Notes: generated by a model not told the origin, from the sequence alone. 36,006 nt of DNA from Eubacterium sp. UBA5416 (GCA_002409525.1 DHNM01000019.1:1-36006), one strand, 5' to 3'; positions 14,752-24,029 are shown, counted from the stretch's first letter. Numbers and translations: made by a program.

Positions 14752-16089
14752 ATGAAATGCGATATCTTGATTAAAAACTGTTCAGTTTTAATGCCGGACT
14801 ATTCGGTGAAGGAAAATCAGCAGATTGTTATCAATCACTCCAAAATCATAAAAATTGAGGATTCTGATCGGTCATCGGGAAGGTATGAGGCATCCGAAAT
14901 ACTTGATGGAAGAGGGAAACTTGCCCTTCCGGGGTTTATCGATTCACATACACATACGTGTCAGCAGCTTCTGCGTGGCAGAACAGCGAACGAATATCCC
15001 ATGGTCTGGACCAGAATACTGGTACCTTTTGAGAGCAATCTGACTCCCGAAGACTGTTATTACAGTGCGAAACTGGCCTGTCTTGAAATGATTAAATCAG
15101 GTACTACATCCTTTGCCGAATCCGGTTCAACCCATATGTCTGATGTCGCCGAAGCCGTGATCGAATCTGGTATGCGTGCCGCGATTGCCCGTTCTACGAT
15201 GGATATAGGAGGCGATATCCCGTCTGAGATGAAAGAATCCGCAGATGCGAATATAAAGCATACGGAAGAACTCTACGATGCCTATCAGGGAAAGGGTGAT
15301 GGAAGAGTCGACATCTGGTTTGCAATACGCCAGGTTATGACGTGCTCCCCTGAATTAATCAAAGAGATTGGAATCGAAGCAAAGAGATTAAAGACAGGAA
15401 TTCACGCCCATCTGTGTGAGCATAAAGATGAGGTGAGCTTCTGTTTACAGAATTACCAGAAACGACCGGTGCCATTCCTCGAGGATATGGGTGTACTAGG
15501 ACCGAATCTTCTCACCGCTCATAACGTAGTGCTCGCTGAGCGCGATATCGACATGCTTACAGAGCATGATGTGAAACTGGTTCACTGCCCCAGGGCTAAT
15601 TTTTCCAGTCATGGTTTCCCGAAGACCCCCAGAATTCTGCAGAACGGACTGTCACTCGGGCTGGGGTGTGACGGCGCATCCGGTTCTAACCTGAGCATCT
15701 TACAGGAAATGAAAGAACTGATGTATGTGACAAAAGTCTGCTGGGGACTTCCTATTTTTGATCCGGATGTTATATTCGCAAAAGATCTTCTGAATATGGC
15801 AACCATGGGTGGCGCAAAGGCGATTCAGCATAGCGATACGATCGGAAGTCTCGAAGAGGGAAAGAAAGCAGATATAATTCTGATTGATATGATGCAGCCT
15901 CATCTTACACCTACGCATAATATCCTGAATACAGTAGTTGCCTGTGCAGGCTCGGGGGATGTGAAGGATTCTATTATCAACGGTAAGATAGTGATGAAGG
16001 ATCGGGAAGTTAAGACTCTCGATGAAGAAAAGCTGATCCATGAGTGTAGTAAGAGAATGAAAGACATAGCAGAAAGAGCAAGGATCTGA
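14752..16089 (+). CDS. Amidohydrolase of the ATZ/TRZ - cytosine deaminase-like group
   Basis: This 445-residue cytosolic metal-dependent hydrolase has the amidohydrolase-superfamily ligands in order: His66-x-His68 in DSHTHT, His220 in HAHLCEH with Glu223 nearby, His257 in TAHNVV and Asp307 in GCDGAS. The pattern fits the group that deaminates or dechlorinates nitrogen heterocycles (S-adenosylhomocysteine/guanine/cytosine deaminase, TrzA/AtzB); a single catalytic metal is expected. N- and C-terminal beta-sandwich segments (2-60 and about 375-440, ending INGKIVMKDREV) are present. GAAGGAGG lies eight bases before the ATG, 15 bases after the membrane-protein gene. The exact substrate (purine, pyrimidine, triazine-like or hydroxylated heterocycle) is unknown; the two membrane proteins before it probably supply it. 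Confidence 0.88.
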   Translation: MKCDILIKNCSVLMPDYSVKENQQIVINHSKIIKIEDSDRSSGRYEASEILDGRGKLALPGFIDSHTHTCQQLLRGRTANEYPMVWTRILVPFESNLTPEDCYYSAKLACLEMIKSGTTSFAESGSTHMSDVAEAVIESGMRAAIARSTMDIGGDIPSEMKESADANIKHTEELYDAYQGKGDGRVDIWFAIRQVMTCSPELIKEIGIEAKRLKTGIHAHLCEHKDEVSFCLQNYQKRPVPFLEDMGVLGPNLLTAHNVVLAERDIDMLTEHDVKLVHCPRANFSSHGFPKTPRILQNGLSLGLGCDGASGSNLSILQEMKELMYVTKVCWGLPIFDPDVIFAKDLLNMATMGGAKAIQHSDTIGSLEEGKKADIILIDMMQPHLTPTHNILNTVVACAGSGDVKDSIINGKIVMKDREVKTLDEEKLIHECSKRMKDIAERARI

Positions 16090-16249
16090 TATGATACCAG
16101 GGTCTTAAAGTGTATGCCGTTCATGCCTGCATGAAAAAGGCATACACCTTAAGACCCGAACAAACATGAGAAAGAAGCCCGATAGGGCGGAATTCGAATG
16201 TTTGTAGGATTTCGGGAGTACGAAGTACGGAGAAATCCGTAGTATCATA
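16090..16249. repeat. Composite palindromic element with 8-bp terminal inverted repeats
   Basis: The 160-base stretch is bounded by TATGATAC (16090-16097) and GTATCATA (16242-16249). Inside are three palindromes: GGGTCTTAA..TTAAGACCC arms (16100-16157, 19 bp with one mismatch) around TTCATG-cctg-CATGAA (16120-16135); CAAACAT..ATGTTTG (16161-16204) around GCCC-gata-GGGC; and GGATTTC..GAAATCC around GTAC-gaa-GTAC (about 16208-16238). No coding content was found. Confidence 0.55.
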
Positions 16250-16271
16250 AAAGTGCCAAACGCCACAGGTC

Positions 16272-16325
16272 GACTAGTGCCGTTCATGCCTGCATGAAAA
16301 AGGCATACACCTTAAGACTAGTGCC
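16272..16325. repeat. Dispersed nested-palindrome repeat, partial copy with flanking direct repeat
   Basis: Bases 16279-16318 are identical to 16116-16155 (40 bp, offset 163). The copy lies between two direct copies of GACTAGTGCC (16272-16281 and 16316-16325), the second of which runs into the terminator hairpin. Its core TTCATG-cctg-CATGAA is at 16283-16298. Confidence 0.6.
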
Positions 16326-16357
16326 CGTTTCATGTTTACATGAAACGGCATCTTTTT
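16322..16357. terminator. Bidirectional terminator between amidohydrolase and fbp
   Basis: TGCCCGTTTCATG pairs with CATGAAACGGCA (one bulged C), with loop TTTA, followed by TCTTTTTA on the plus strand. It ends just before the fbp stop codon at 16361 and uses the same TTCATG-N4-CATGAA core as the neighbouring repeats. Confidence 0.75.
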
Positions 16358-16360
16358 ATG

Positions 16361-18214
16361 TCAATATAATTTCAACAGCTCCGACAGATCATCAAGGTCT
16401 TCCTGTATCTGTTTTCCAATATCAGTATCTTTCACCATCACACGTTGCTTTTCTTCTTCTACAATAACGGAATCAGAGTCAATATCCAGGTTTTCTGTGA
16501 TTGCCTTTTGTACACTTTCGAAGGGCTGGTGGGATTTCAGCCGTAAACCGTGTGAGTTGTAAATCAGGGTATAACCTGCGATTCCTGTGGTGTCGTGGTA
16601 TCGTCTGCAAAAACCGCCATCGATTACGATCAGCTTTCCATTTGCACGGATTGGAAGTTCTCCGTCTTTTGTACGGACCGGAGTGTGGCCATTGATGACA
16701 TGTGAGTGATCGGAATAAAGTCCAAAATCACGCAGGATCATATTACAGATTTTCTCATCTTTATAAAAAGAATAATATGGATTCTTTTCTTCATGCCAGG
16801 TAGTCTGGTCGAAAAGCCAGGTCCGTTCGAAGGTTCGGATTCGGCGCCCCGTGAGAGGAGATTTGATGCTGCCCCATAGAAACCACATGAAGTCGACTGC
16901 ATTTTCATTTCCGGTCCATGCTTTTCGGATCATGGAATCTATGTAATCAAAGTAGTCTTTTCCCTTATATTTCTTTCCGTACAATTCAATCATGTCAAAA
17001 TTTCCCTGATCATCAAGTGGAACGCATCCGTGGTAGAGTAAATTCTGATTGAAGATTTTATAGACACTGCCTTTTCTGTATAGAAATGTCATGTGTTCTT
17101 TTAATCTGGAACTGTGCAGAAAATCCAGACGTAGATTTTCCATAATATCTGCTTCCTCAGGGGTCAGCTGATATGGGTTTGATACGTCAAGTGTCGGAAA
17201 ATCAGTCTGGGTCATTTTATAAGTGATCCCATTTTTTGCAAATTCTCCGGAATCGGGATTTACGTACTGAAGAAGCAGACGATCATCCATTCCGTATTCG
17301 GGATGACTTTTTAGAAGAGTACCCTCCAGTTTAAACAAAATTACAGTCATGGCCTGAAAAGAGGCCTTCATCGGATCCGTTTCCTGATATGTTTTCTGCG
17401 CAAAAATCACAAGATTACGCAGGCAGATCCCATATTCATTTTCAAGGATCGAAGTATTCTGATATTTCAGGTTGCTCTGAATAACCTGAGCTGCACAGAC
17501 AGGATTGCCACAGGCGGCCCCCATCCACAGGACATCATGATTGCCCCACTGAATGTCAATGGAGTGGTGGGAGATCAAAAGATCCATGATTTTGTCGGCG
17601 CTTGGACCACGATCATAAATATCCCCGATAATATGTAGATGATCGACGGCTAGTCGTTTAATCAGATCGGCGAGTGCGATCAGAAATTCGTCGCCATTAT
17701 GTATCATCAGGATCGTATCCATGATTTTCTGATGGTAATGCACCTGATTATCGTCTTCATCTTTCTGTACATGAAGCAGTTCATCAATAATATATGAAAA
17801 GTCGGCAGGCATGGCTTTGCGGACTTTGGATCGCGTATATTTGGAAGACAGTAGTTTTGCGATCTCAATCAGCTGATATAAGGTCATGCGATACCAGTCG
17901 TCGGATAATACTTTCTGCTTTTCGAGCAGCTCAAGTTTTTCTTTTGGATAATAGATCAGCGTACATAATTCCTGCTGCTCCACTTCGCTTAATTTGTCTT
18001 CGAAGAGGTAACGGACCTTTTCTCTGATTACGCCGGAGCAGTTATTGAGGATATGATAAAAAGCCTCATATTCTCCATGCAGATCACTCATGAAATGCTC
18101 GGTCCCTTTTGGAAGGTTCAATATCGCATTCAGATTTATGATCTCCTTACAGGCGGCCTGCCTTGTGGGATATTTTTCGGCTAAAATTTTAAAAAATCTG
18201 CTTTTTGTGTCCAT
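16361..18214 (-). CDS. fbp: Fructose-1,6-bisphosphatase, Firmicutes class III
   Basis: Fbp removes the 1-phosphate from fructose-1,6-bisphosphate in gluconeogenesis and is cytosolic. At 617 residues it is slightly shorter than the roughly 670-residue Bacillus subtilis protein. Metallophosphatase motifs are visible: SDLHGEYE (43-50), GDIYDRG (197-203) and GNHD (224-227), plus INGHTPV and the ANGKLIVIDGGFC stretch toward the C-terminus. It is a single-gene unit convergent with the amidohydrolase operon. A minus-strand -10-like TATAAT (18269-18264) lies about 50 bases upstream, with a poor -35. It is the only central-metabolism gene in the window. Confidence 0.95.
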   Translation of the reverse strand: MDTKSRFFKILAEKYPTRQAACKEIINLNAILNLPKGTEHFMSDLHGEYEAFYHILNNCSGVIREKVRYLFEDKLSEVEQQELCTLIYYPKEKLELLEKQKVLSDDWYRMTLYQLIEIAKLLSSKYTRSKVRKAMPADFSYIIDELLHVQKDEDDNQVHYHQKIMDTILMIHNGDEFLIALADLIKRLAVDHLHIIGDIYDRGPSADKIMDLLISHHSIDIQWGNHDVLWMGAACGNPVCAAQVIQSNLKYQNTSILENEYGICLRNLVIFAQKTYQETDPMKASFQAMTVILFKLEGTLLKSHPEYGMDDRLLLQYVNPDSGEFAKNGITYKMTQTDFPTLDVSNPYQLTPEEADIMENLRLDFLHSSRLKEHMTFLYRKGSVYKIFNQNLLYHGCVPLDDQGNFDMIELYGKKYKGKDYFDYIDSMIRKAWTGNENAVDFMWFLWGSIKSPLTGRRIRTFERTWLFDQTTWHEEKNPYYSFYKDEKICNMILRDFGLYSDHSHVINGHTPVRTKDGELPIRANGKLIVIDGGFCRRYHDTTGIAGYTLIYNSHGLRLKSHQPFESVQKAITENLDIDSDSVIVEEEKQRVMVKDTDIGKQIQEDLDDLSELLKLY

Positions 18215-18306
18215 CGTATACCTCTTATTTAAATGCTATGTACGAACTTCTCATTACTCCTTTATTATACATGGATCATCTGAAGAATGGTAGGGTAAAT
18301 CTGAGA

Positions 18307-18336
18307 TTGACTAAGGACGGGTATCTCTAGTATAAT
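18307..18336 (+). promoter_or_regulatory. Sigma-A promoter of the GH20-GH127 genes
   Basis: TTGACT (18307-18312), an 18-base spacer and TATAAT (18331-18336) lie 37 bases before the GH20 start codon. Confidence 0.75.
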
Positions 18337-18372
18337 TGTCATATAAAAATTCGATGAGAAGGAGACGCAAAA

Positions 18373-20235
18373 ATGTATATTTTACCGAAACCGGCTGCTA
18401 TTGAAGAAAAAGATGGGGATTTTTTATTGGATTATACTGCTTACCTTGTCCTTGACGCAGAATGCTCAAGGCGAAACTGGCGGCAGGTTCAGTTACTCGC
18501 GGAAAAGATTGAGAAAATTACAGGGTTTTCGCTGCATGTAACGAAAGGTCAGGCAAGGCGGGGAGATCTCCGGATTGGCCTGCTGCATGAAGAAAATAAT
18601 CCAGAGGGATATTATAAACTGCAGATTGAAAAAGACGGAGTTTCAATTCTCGGGACAGAAGATTCGGTGCTCTATGGCATACAGACTCTGATCCAGATCA
18701 TTGAGCAGAACGGCGCACTGCTTCCGTGTCTGGAAATCCGGGATTATCCGCAGCTTTCAAACCGGGGATTTTACCATGATGTCACCAGAGGCCGGGTGTC
18801 AAAGCTGTCTTACCTGAAAAAGCTGGCAGATCAGATGATGCGCTATAAGCTGAATCAGCTGCAGCTTTATATGGAGCACACCTATCTGTTTCGCGATTTC
18901 AGCGAGGTCTGGAGAGACGATACGCCGCTTACCCCGGAAGAAATCATGGAACTGGACGATTACTGCTTCGATCGGGGGATTGAACTGGTCCCGTCGATAT
19001 CCACGTGCAGTCATCTCTATAAACTGCTGCGTACGAAACAGTGGGACAATTTGTGTGAGCTCGACAATCCGGATCAGGAACGTTTTACCGGATGGGGAAA
19101 ACAGACGCACCACACGATTGACATATCAAATGAAAAAAGCCTGGATCTGATCAAAAATATGATCAGTGAATACCGTCCGCTTTTCCGAACGAATAAGTTC
19201 AATATCTGTGCAGATGAGACCTTTGATCTTGGAAAAGGGAAGAGTAAGGAATACTGTGAAAAAGTGGGGCTTGGAAAGGCATATGTGGGATATGTAAAGA
19301 AGCTTTGTGAACACGTTATATCACTTGGCTGCACACCCATGATGTGGGGCGATGTGATCCTGAATTACCCGGAGATGCTGTCAGAGTTTCCTCCGGAGAC
19401 CATCTTTCTGAACTGGGCATATCACAGCGGTGTAACCGATGAGAATACGAAGATCTTTGGGGATAAGAATGTGAAGTTTTATAACTGCCCGGGCGTCAGC
19501 GGATGGGGCAGACTGTGTAATGACTATGAGAGCGCCTATGAGAATATCCGGCGAATGTCAAAGTATGCCAAAGAGAATCATGCGACTGGTCTTTTAAATA
19601 CAGACTGGGGCGATTATTATCATACCGTGCACCCGGAGTTTTCCCTGATTGGCATGATCTACGGCGCTCAGTTTTCCTGGTGTGACAATGAAGACAGAGA
19701 AGAACTGAATGAGGAAATATCTGCTCTGGAATTTGGCATTTCCGAGGTGAATCTTCCGGAACTTTTGCTGGAGATCAGTCAGAATACAATCTTTAAATGG
19801 GATGAACTCTGTATATATCAGGAAAATGCTTCTGACAAATCGAATCAGTCTCTGGCGAAAGATGCAAAAGATCGTATCCTAAAGAAAAGGATTGATCCAG
19901 AACAATTTAAAAGTGCCCAGGATCGCCTGTTTGAGATCAAGATGAAACTTTCCAGAGAAATGGCAGAGGTAAAACCTGAGCACAGAGATCTGCTGGCAGC
20001 ATACGAGGTCGCGGTGGACGGTTGCAGATATCTGAATCAGCTCGGTAATTCCATTCAGATACGTGAGTGCCTGAAAAGTGAGGAGACCGGTGAAATAGAT
20101 CAGAGGGATCTGGCTGCCAAACTGGAACATTGGTTCTGTTATTACAAAAAATTATGGAGAAGTGTCAGTGAGGAATCAGAACTATCGAGAATACAGGCCA
20201 TTGTTGATGGTTACTGCGATTATCTCCGCAGCTAA
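18373..20235 (+). CDS. GH20 beta-N-acetylhexosaminidase-like glycosidase
   Basis: This 620-residue protein without signal peptide is probably a cytosolic exo-glycosidase that trims terminal GlcNAc/GalNAc-type residues from imported oligosaccharides. Layout: an N-terminal GH20b-like domain (about 1-125), then the TIM barrel starting RGFYHDVTRGR (about 136-146). The catalytic pair is seen as Asp281-Glu282 in NICADETFDLG; substrate-assisted catalysis by Asp-Glu is the family mechanism. A helical C-terminal domain of about 180 residues follows. The Cys-Ala before DE, in place of the common Gly-Gly, marks a divergent subfamily. AGAAGGAGA precedes the ATG, and a consensus promoter lies just upstream. 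A GH127 gene follows by about 70 bases, likely in the same operon. Confidence 0.85.
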   Translation: MYILPKPAAIEEKDGDFLLDYTAYLVLDAECSRRNWRQVQLLAEKIEKITGFSLHVTKGQARRGDLRIGLLHEENNPEGYYKLQIEKDGVSILGTEDSVLYGIQTLIQIIEQNGALLPCLEIRDYPQLSNRGFYHDVTRGRVSKLSYLKKLADQMMRYKLNQLQLYMEHTYLFRDFSEVWRDDTPLTPEEIMELDDYCFDRGIELVPSISTCSHLYKLLRTKQWDNLCELDNPDQERFTGWGKQTHHTIDISNEKSLDLIKNMISEYRPLFRTNKFNICADETFDLGKGKSKEYCEKVGLGKAYVGYVKKLCEHVISLGCTPMMWGDVILNYPEMLSEFPPETIFLNWAYHSGVTDENTKIFGDKNVKFYNCPGVSGWGRLCNDYESAYENIRRMSKYAKENHATGLLNTDWGDYYHTVHPEFSLIGMIYGAQFSWCDNEDREELNEEISALEFGISEVNLPELLLEISQNTIFKWDELCIYQENASDKSNQSLAKDAKDRILKKRIDPEQFKSAQDRLFEIKMKLSREMAEVKPEHRDLLAAYEVAVDGCRYLNQLGNSIQIRECLKSEETGEIDQRDLAAKLEHWFCYYKKLWRSVSEESELSRIQAIVDGYCDYLRS

Positions 20236-20304
20236 ATCTGATGTGATCATGAGAGACATCAAAGTATATGGGGCAGAAAACTGTCCGGGAAAATGGAGGA
20301 TGCT

Positions 20305-22242
20305 ATGTTAGAAAAATCTGTAAAGCCGGTTAAATTATCGAATATCACAGTTGAAGACAAATTTTGGGGCAGTTACATAAAGCTGGTACGGGAGCAGGTT
20401 ATCCCCTATCAGTGGGAAGCGTTGAACGACCGTGTCGAGGGTGCTGATAAAAGTTACTGCATCCAAAACTTCCGGCGTGCAGCCGGCATCGAAACAGGAG
20501 AGTTTAACGGTTTTGTATTTCAGGACAGCGATCTGTATAAGTGGATCGAGGCGGTGGCATTTTCTCTGGAAATGCAGCCGGACAGTGAAATCGAGCAATG
20601 GGCTGACAGCGTTATCGATCTGATGGAAAAAGCCCAGCAGCCGGATGGCTATCTGGATACCTACTATATATTAAAGGAACCCGACAAAAGATTTACGAAT
20701 CTGATGGACAATCATGAGTTGTATTGTATGGGTCATATGGTCGAGGCGGCTGTCGCGTATTACAACGCAACAGATAAAGATAAGATGTTGAATATTGCCC
20801 GACGTTTTGTCGAGTGCGGCATGAAGCATATCGGACCGGAAGAGGGAAAGATCAAAGGATATCCGGGGCACGAGGTTCTGGAGCTGGCTCTGATCAAGTT
20901 GTACGAGGTAACAAAAGACGATCGATATAAGAACTTTGCGAAATATCTGATTGATCAGCGAGGACAGAAGCCTCTCTATTTCAAGGAAGAAATAAAAAAA
21001 TATGGAAATGGATTTGGCTGGCAGAACAGCTACAACAAGTTTCAGTATTATCAGGCAGGAATTCCGGTCCGCAATCAAAAGGTGGCCCAGGGGCATGCGG
21101 TGCGTGCTGTTTATCTCTACTCCGGGATGGCCGATGTCGCGGCAATGACTGATGATGAAACACTTTTTGATGCGTGTCAGACGCTCTGGGATAACATTGT
21201 GAATAAACAGATGTATGTGACAGGCGGAATCGGAGCAGCTGCGAATGGGGAGGCCTTCACCTTTGACTATGACCTGCCGAATGATACAAATTATTCGGAG
21301 AGCTGTGCGTCAATCGGGCTCATATTCTTTGCCAGAAGAATGTTTGAGATAACGAAAGATGCGAGATATATCAATGTAATGGAGCGGGTACTTTATAACG
21401 GAGTGATCAGCGGAATGTCACTCGACGGGAAGAAATTTTTCTATGTCAATCCGCTTGAGGTAGATCCCGAGGCGTGTGAAAAAGATCCCGGGAAGACTCA
21501 TATCAAGCCCGAAAGGCAGCAATGGTTCGGCTGCGCCTGCTGCCCTCCGAATATCGCCAGACTGCTGTCGTCGATTGGAAATTATGCATATGAGCAGGAT
21601 CATGACCGGTTGTATATAAACCTTTTTGTAGGCGGAGAGATAAAGACGAAACTGGAACATACAGACATTGACCTTACCGTGGACACAAACTATCCCTGGG
21701 ATGGAACGATAGCGGTCACAAACAGGCAGACAGCCAGTTATGAACTTGCTATTCGCATTCCTGACTGGTGTGATGATTTTACTCTTACTTCTTTCGGAGA
21801 AAATATTTCATATGAGAAGGAAAAAGGGTTTGTTATTATTAAGAAAGAATTTGCCTCCGGTGAAACTTTTGTCCTTGATCTGACAATGAATACAAGGCTG
21901 ATGACTGCGAATCCTCACGTCCGCGAAGATATCGGAAAAGTGGCAGTGCTAAGAGGACCTGTTGTTTACTGCCTTGAAGAGAAAGACAATGGTTCTCTGC
22001 TTTCGGATATCTACCTTGAGCCGAAGGAAGAGATTCATGTTACATATGAGCCGCAGCTGCTGGGAGGAGTCAATGTTCTGACAACAACCGGTAAACGCAT
22101 CCTGGTGGAAGACTGGGGCGATGAGCTCTACAAACCCTATAAAGAATATACTTATAAGGATCAGGAGCTTCGTTTCATACCTTACTATGCATGGGCAAAC
22201 CGAGGAATCGGTGAGATGATCGTATGGATGAAGGTGCGATGA
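20305..22242 (+). CDS. GH127 beta-L-arabinofuranosidase-type glycosidase
   Basis: This 645-residue cytosolic enzyme has no signal peptide. It carries the GH127 metal/nucleophile site: Glu332-x-Cys334 in SESCASIG and Cys412-Cys413 in FGCACCPPN, matching the Glu-338, Cys-340, Cys-417, Cys-418 zinc-thiolate set of Bifidobacterium HypBA1, where Cys-417 is the nucleophile. An alpha/alpha barrel (about 60-430) is followed by beta-sandwich domains. ATG 20305 is chosen because GGAGG (20295-20299) lies five bases before it; the ATG at 20293 overlaps this site. GH127 members release beta-linked L-arabinofuranose, and some relatives have other sugars as substrate. The pairing with GH20 and a convergent sugar importer indicates a glycan- or glycopeptide-derived oligosaccharide pathway. 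Confidence 0.9.
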   Translation: MLEKSVKPVKLSNITVEDKFWGSYIKLVREQVIPYQWEALNDRVEGADKSYCIQNFRRAAGIETGEFNGFVFQDSDLYKWIEAVAFSLEMQPDSEIEQWADSVIDLMEKAQQPDGYLDTYYILKEPDKRFTNLMDNHELYCMGHMVEAAVAYYNATDKDKMLNIARRFVECGMKHIGPEEGKIKGYPGHEVLELALIKLYEVTKDDRYKNFAKYLIDQRGQKPLYFKEEIKKYGNGFGWQNSYNKFQYYQAGIPVRNQKVAQGHAVRAVYLYSGMADVAAMTDDETLFDACQTLWDNIVNKQMYVTGGIGAAANGEAFTFDYDLPNDTNYSESCASIGLIFFARRMFEITKDARYINVMERVLYNGVISGMSLDGKKFFYVNPLEVDPEACEKDPGKTHIKPERQQWFGCACCPPNIARLLSSIGNYAYEQDHDRLYINLFVGGEIKTKLEHTDIDLTVDTNYPWDGTIAVTNRQTASYELAIRIPDWCDDFTLTSFGENISYEKEKGFVIIKKEFASGETFVLDLTMNTRLMTANPHVREDIGKVAVLRGPVVYCLEEKDNGSLLSDIYLEPKEEIHVTYEPQLLGGVNVLTTTGKRILVEDWGDELYKPYKEYTYKDQELRFIPYYAWANRGIGEMIVWMKVR

Positions 22243-22258
22243 ACCGCTCTTAAATGAA

Positions 22259-22298
22259 ACCCTGTAAATTGAACAATAAAAAGTTCTCTTTACAGGGT
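22259..22298. terminator. Bidirectional hairpin between GH127 gene and importer
   Basis: ACCCTGTAAA (22259-22268) and TTTACAGGGT (22289-22298) pair perfectly; inside, GAAC pairs with GTTC. T-runs on either side are poor, so termination may be partial, but the position between convergent genes fits. Confidence 0.7.
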
Positions 22299-22331
22299 CA
22301 ATATTTGCTTAAATAACATATTAAAAACAGA

Positions 22332-23138
22332 CTATTTCACAGATCCGGTAATTCCCTCCGTGAAGCTCTTCTGCAGGCAGAAGAACACGATCGCGGTAGG
22401 TATGGTACAGATGAACACACCGAGCATCAGCATTCCATAATCTGTCTTATAACCTCCCTGAAGATTGGCGACCAGCATTGGCATCGTGATCGATGAATCA
22501 TCCTGAAGAATTACCTTTGGCCACAGATAATTATTCCAGGCGTTCATGAAAGTGATTGTCATTGCAGCTGCGTAAGTTGACTTCATTGTGGGAATAAACA
22601 TGCGGAAAAAGATTCCAATTTCGCTGAGACCATCCATACGGGCTGCCTCGATCATGTCATGAGGAAATGATCTCGCACTTTGTCTGAAAAGCATAATTAA
22701 AAATGGTGTTGATATCGTTGGCAGCATGAACGCGGCCATCGTATTGACAAGTTTCATCTGCGCAAACATACGAAACAGCGGAATCATGATTGCCGCAAAT
22801 GGAATCATCATAGCCATCAGCAGAATTGTCATCACGACATCTTTTCCTTTGTCATGGAAGACTTCAAATCCATATCCGGCGATAGAACAGATCAGCAGCG
22901 CCAGTACTGTAAGAATCACGGCATTTCGAAGGGAGTTCCACAGGGCTCTTCCCAGTGGCTGATTTGCCGTCAGGCTTTGAAAGTTTTTTATCAGATAGGT
23001 ACCGGGTATCAGTCTTCCGGTCACTACATCTGTGCTTTTATTGGTTGCTCCGCAGAGCATGTAATAAAGCGGAAAAACAGAAAACAGGGATACTATGGTA
23101 AGAATCGTATATTGTGCGGCCTTTTTACCTTTGCTCAT
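22332..23138 (-). CDS. Sugar ABC transporter permease (MalG type)
   Basis: This 268-residue membrane protein has its first helix near residues 10-30 (TILTIVSLFSVFPLYYMLCG) and the ATPase-docking EAA loop IEAARMDGLSEIGIFFRMF followed by IPTMK at about 160-185. It begins four bases inside the end of the upstream permease gene (overlap), showing translational coupling, and is the last gene of a binding-protein/permease/permease operon running on the minus strand. The convergent GH127 and GH20 genes suggest which oligosaccharides it could import, but this is inference from neighbourhood only. Confidence 0.94.
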   Translation of the reverse strand: MSKGKKAAQYTILTIVSLFSVFPLYYMLCGATNKSTDVVTGRLIPGTYLIKNFQSLTANQPLGRALWNSLRNAVILTVLALLICSIAGYGFEVFHDKGKDVVMTILLMAMMIPFAAIMIPLFRMFAQMKLVNTMAAFMLPTISTPFLIMLFRQSARSFPHDMIEAARMDGLSEIGIFFRMFIPTMKSTYAAAMTITFMNAWNNYLWPKVILQDDSSITMPMLVANLQGGYKTDYGMLMLGVFICTIPTAIVFFCLQKSFTEGITGSVK

Positions 23139-24019
23139 CGTTTGTCACCTACTTTCATCTGAACGAATGCCAGAACAGCTACCATAATCAGTATAATAAT
23201 CGACATTGCCGCAGCGTAACCAAACTTTGGTGTCTGGACAAATGATGTATTATATATATAATGCGATAAAGTCATCGTGGACTTTCCAGGGCCGCCCTTT
23301 GTCAGATTTATGGATTCATCGAATAACTGCAGTGTTCCATTGGTCGACATGATAGCAGTCAACAGTATTGTGGGCTTTAAAAGCGGCACCGTAATCTTAA
23401 AGAAAGACTGTATGGGGCTGGCCCCGTCGATTCGGGCTGCTTCATAGACGGAATATTCAATGTTCTGAAGTCCGGACAGATAAAATACCATATTGTAACC
23501 GGTCCAGCGCCAGATCAGTGCTATGACAATGATAATTCGTGCTGTCCATGCATTGGAAAACCATCCGACCGGAGATGCACCAAATCTTTTTAATACTGTG
23601 TTGATCAAACCATCGTTTGCAAACATAGCACGAAAAATCATGGAATAGGATACCAGCGACGTTGCACAGGGAAGGAAAATTGCTGTGCGGAAAAGTCCTT
23701 TGAATTTCAGATCCTTGTTGTTAAGCATGGATGCGAGTGCAAGTGCCAGGACCAGCATGATCGGAACCTGTAGAATCAGATAAAAAAATGTATTAAAAAG
23801 GGTCTGCCTGAATGTCGGATCTTTCAGTATCCTGGCATAATTGCGAAATCCGTTGAATTTCAGGTTTACGCCGATACCGGATTTCAGTGAAAGAATGAAT
23901 GCCTGTATCATGGGATAAAAGCTCATCCAGCAGATCAGAAGAGCTGCCGGTAAGAGAAATCCCCATCCGATCAGGTTTTTCTTTTTCTCTAGCGTGAGAC
24001 CTTTGTTTCTGTCGTTCAT
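23135..24019 (-). CDS. Sugar ABC transporter permease (MalF type)
   Basis: This 294-residue membrane permease is the middle gene of the minus-strand CUT1 operon. Six hydrophobic segments are visible, the first at about 14-33 (GWGFLLPAALLICWMSFYP). The EAA loop YEAARIDGASPIQSFFKIT then VPLLKP lies near 188-212, and NGTLQLFDE with TKGGPG follows in the usual MalF place. AGGAGGCACTAT precedes the ATG, ten bases after the binding-protein stop. Without an ATPase gene in the operon, energy must come from a shared MsmX-like protein. Confidence 0.94.
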   Translation of the reverse strand: MNDRNKGLTLEKKKNLIGWGFLLPAALLICWMSFYPMIQAFILSLKSGIGVNLKFNGFRNYARILKDPTFRQTLFNTFFYLILQVPIMLVLALALASMLNNKDLKFKGLFRTAIFLPCATSLVSYSMIFRAMFANDGLINTVLKRFGASPVGWFSNAWTARIIIVIALIWRWTGYNMVFYLSGLQNIEYSVYEAARIDGASPIQSFFKITVPLLKPTILLTAIMSTNGTLQLFDESINLTKGGPGKSTMTLSHYIYNTSFVQTPKFGYAAAMSIIILIMVAVLAFVQMKVGDKR

Positions 24020-24029
24020 ATAGTGCCTC

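Noticed and set aside
14400..14774. 124-codon plus-strand frame overlapping the small membrane-protein gene
   Set aside because: Out of frame with the DUF3100 partner, which has better coding features and tight coupling; the His/Cys/Tyr-rich product is typical of a shadow frame.
16090..16358. CRISPR array
   Set aside because: Only two copies of a 40-bp repeat, unequal spacing and strong self-complementarity over the whole unit; no cas genes.
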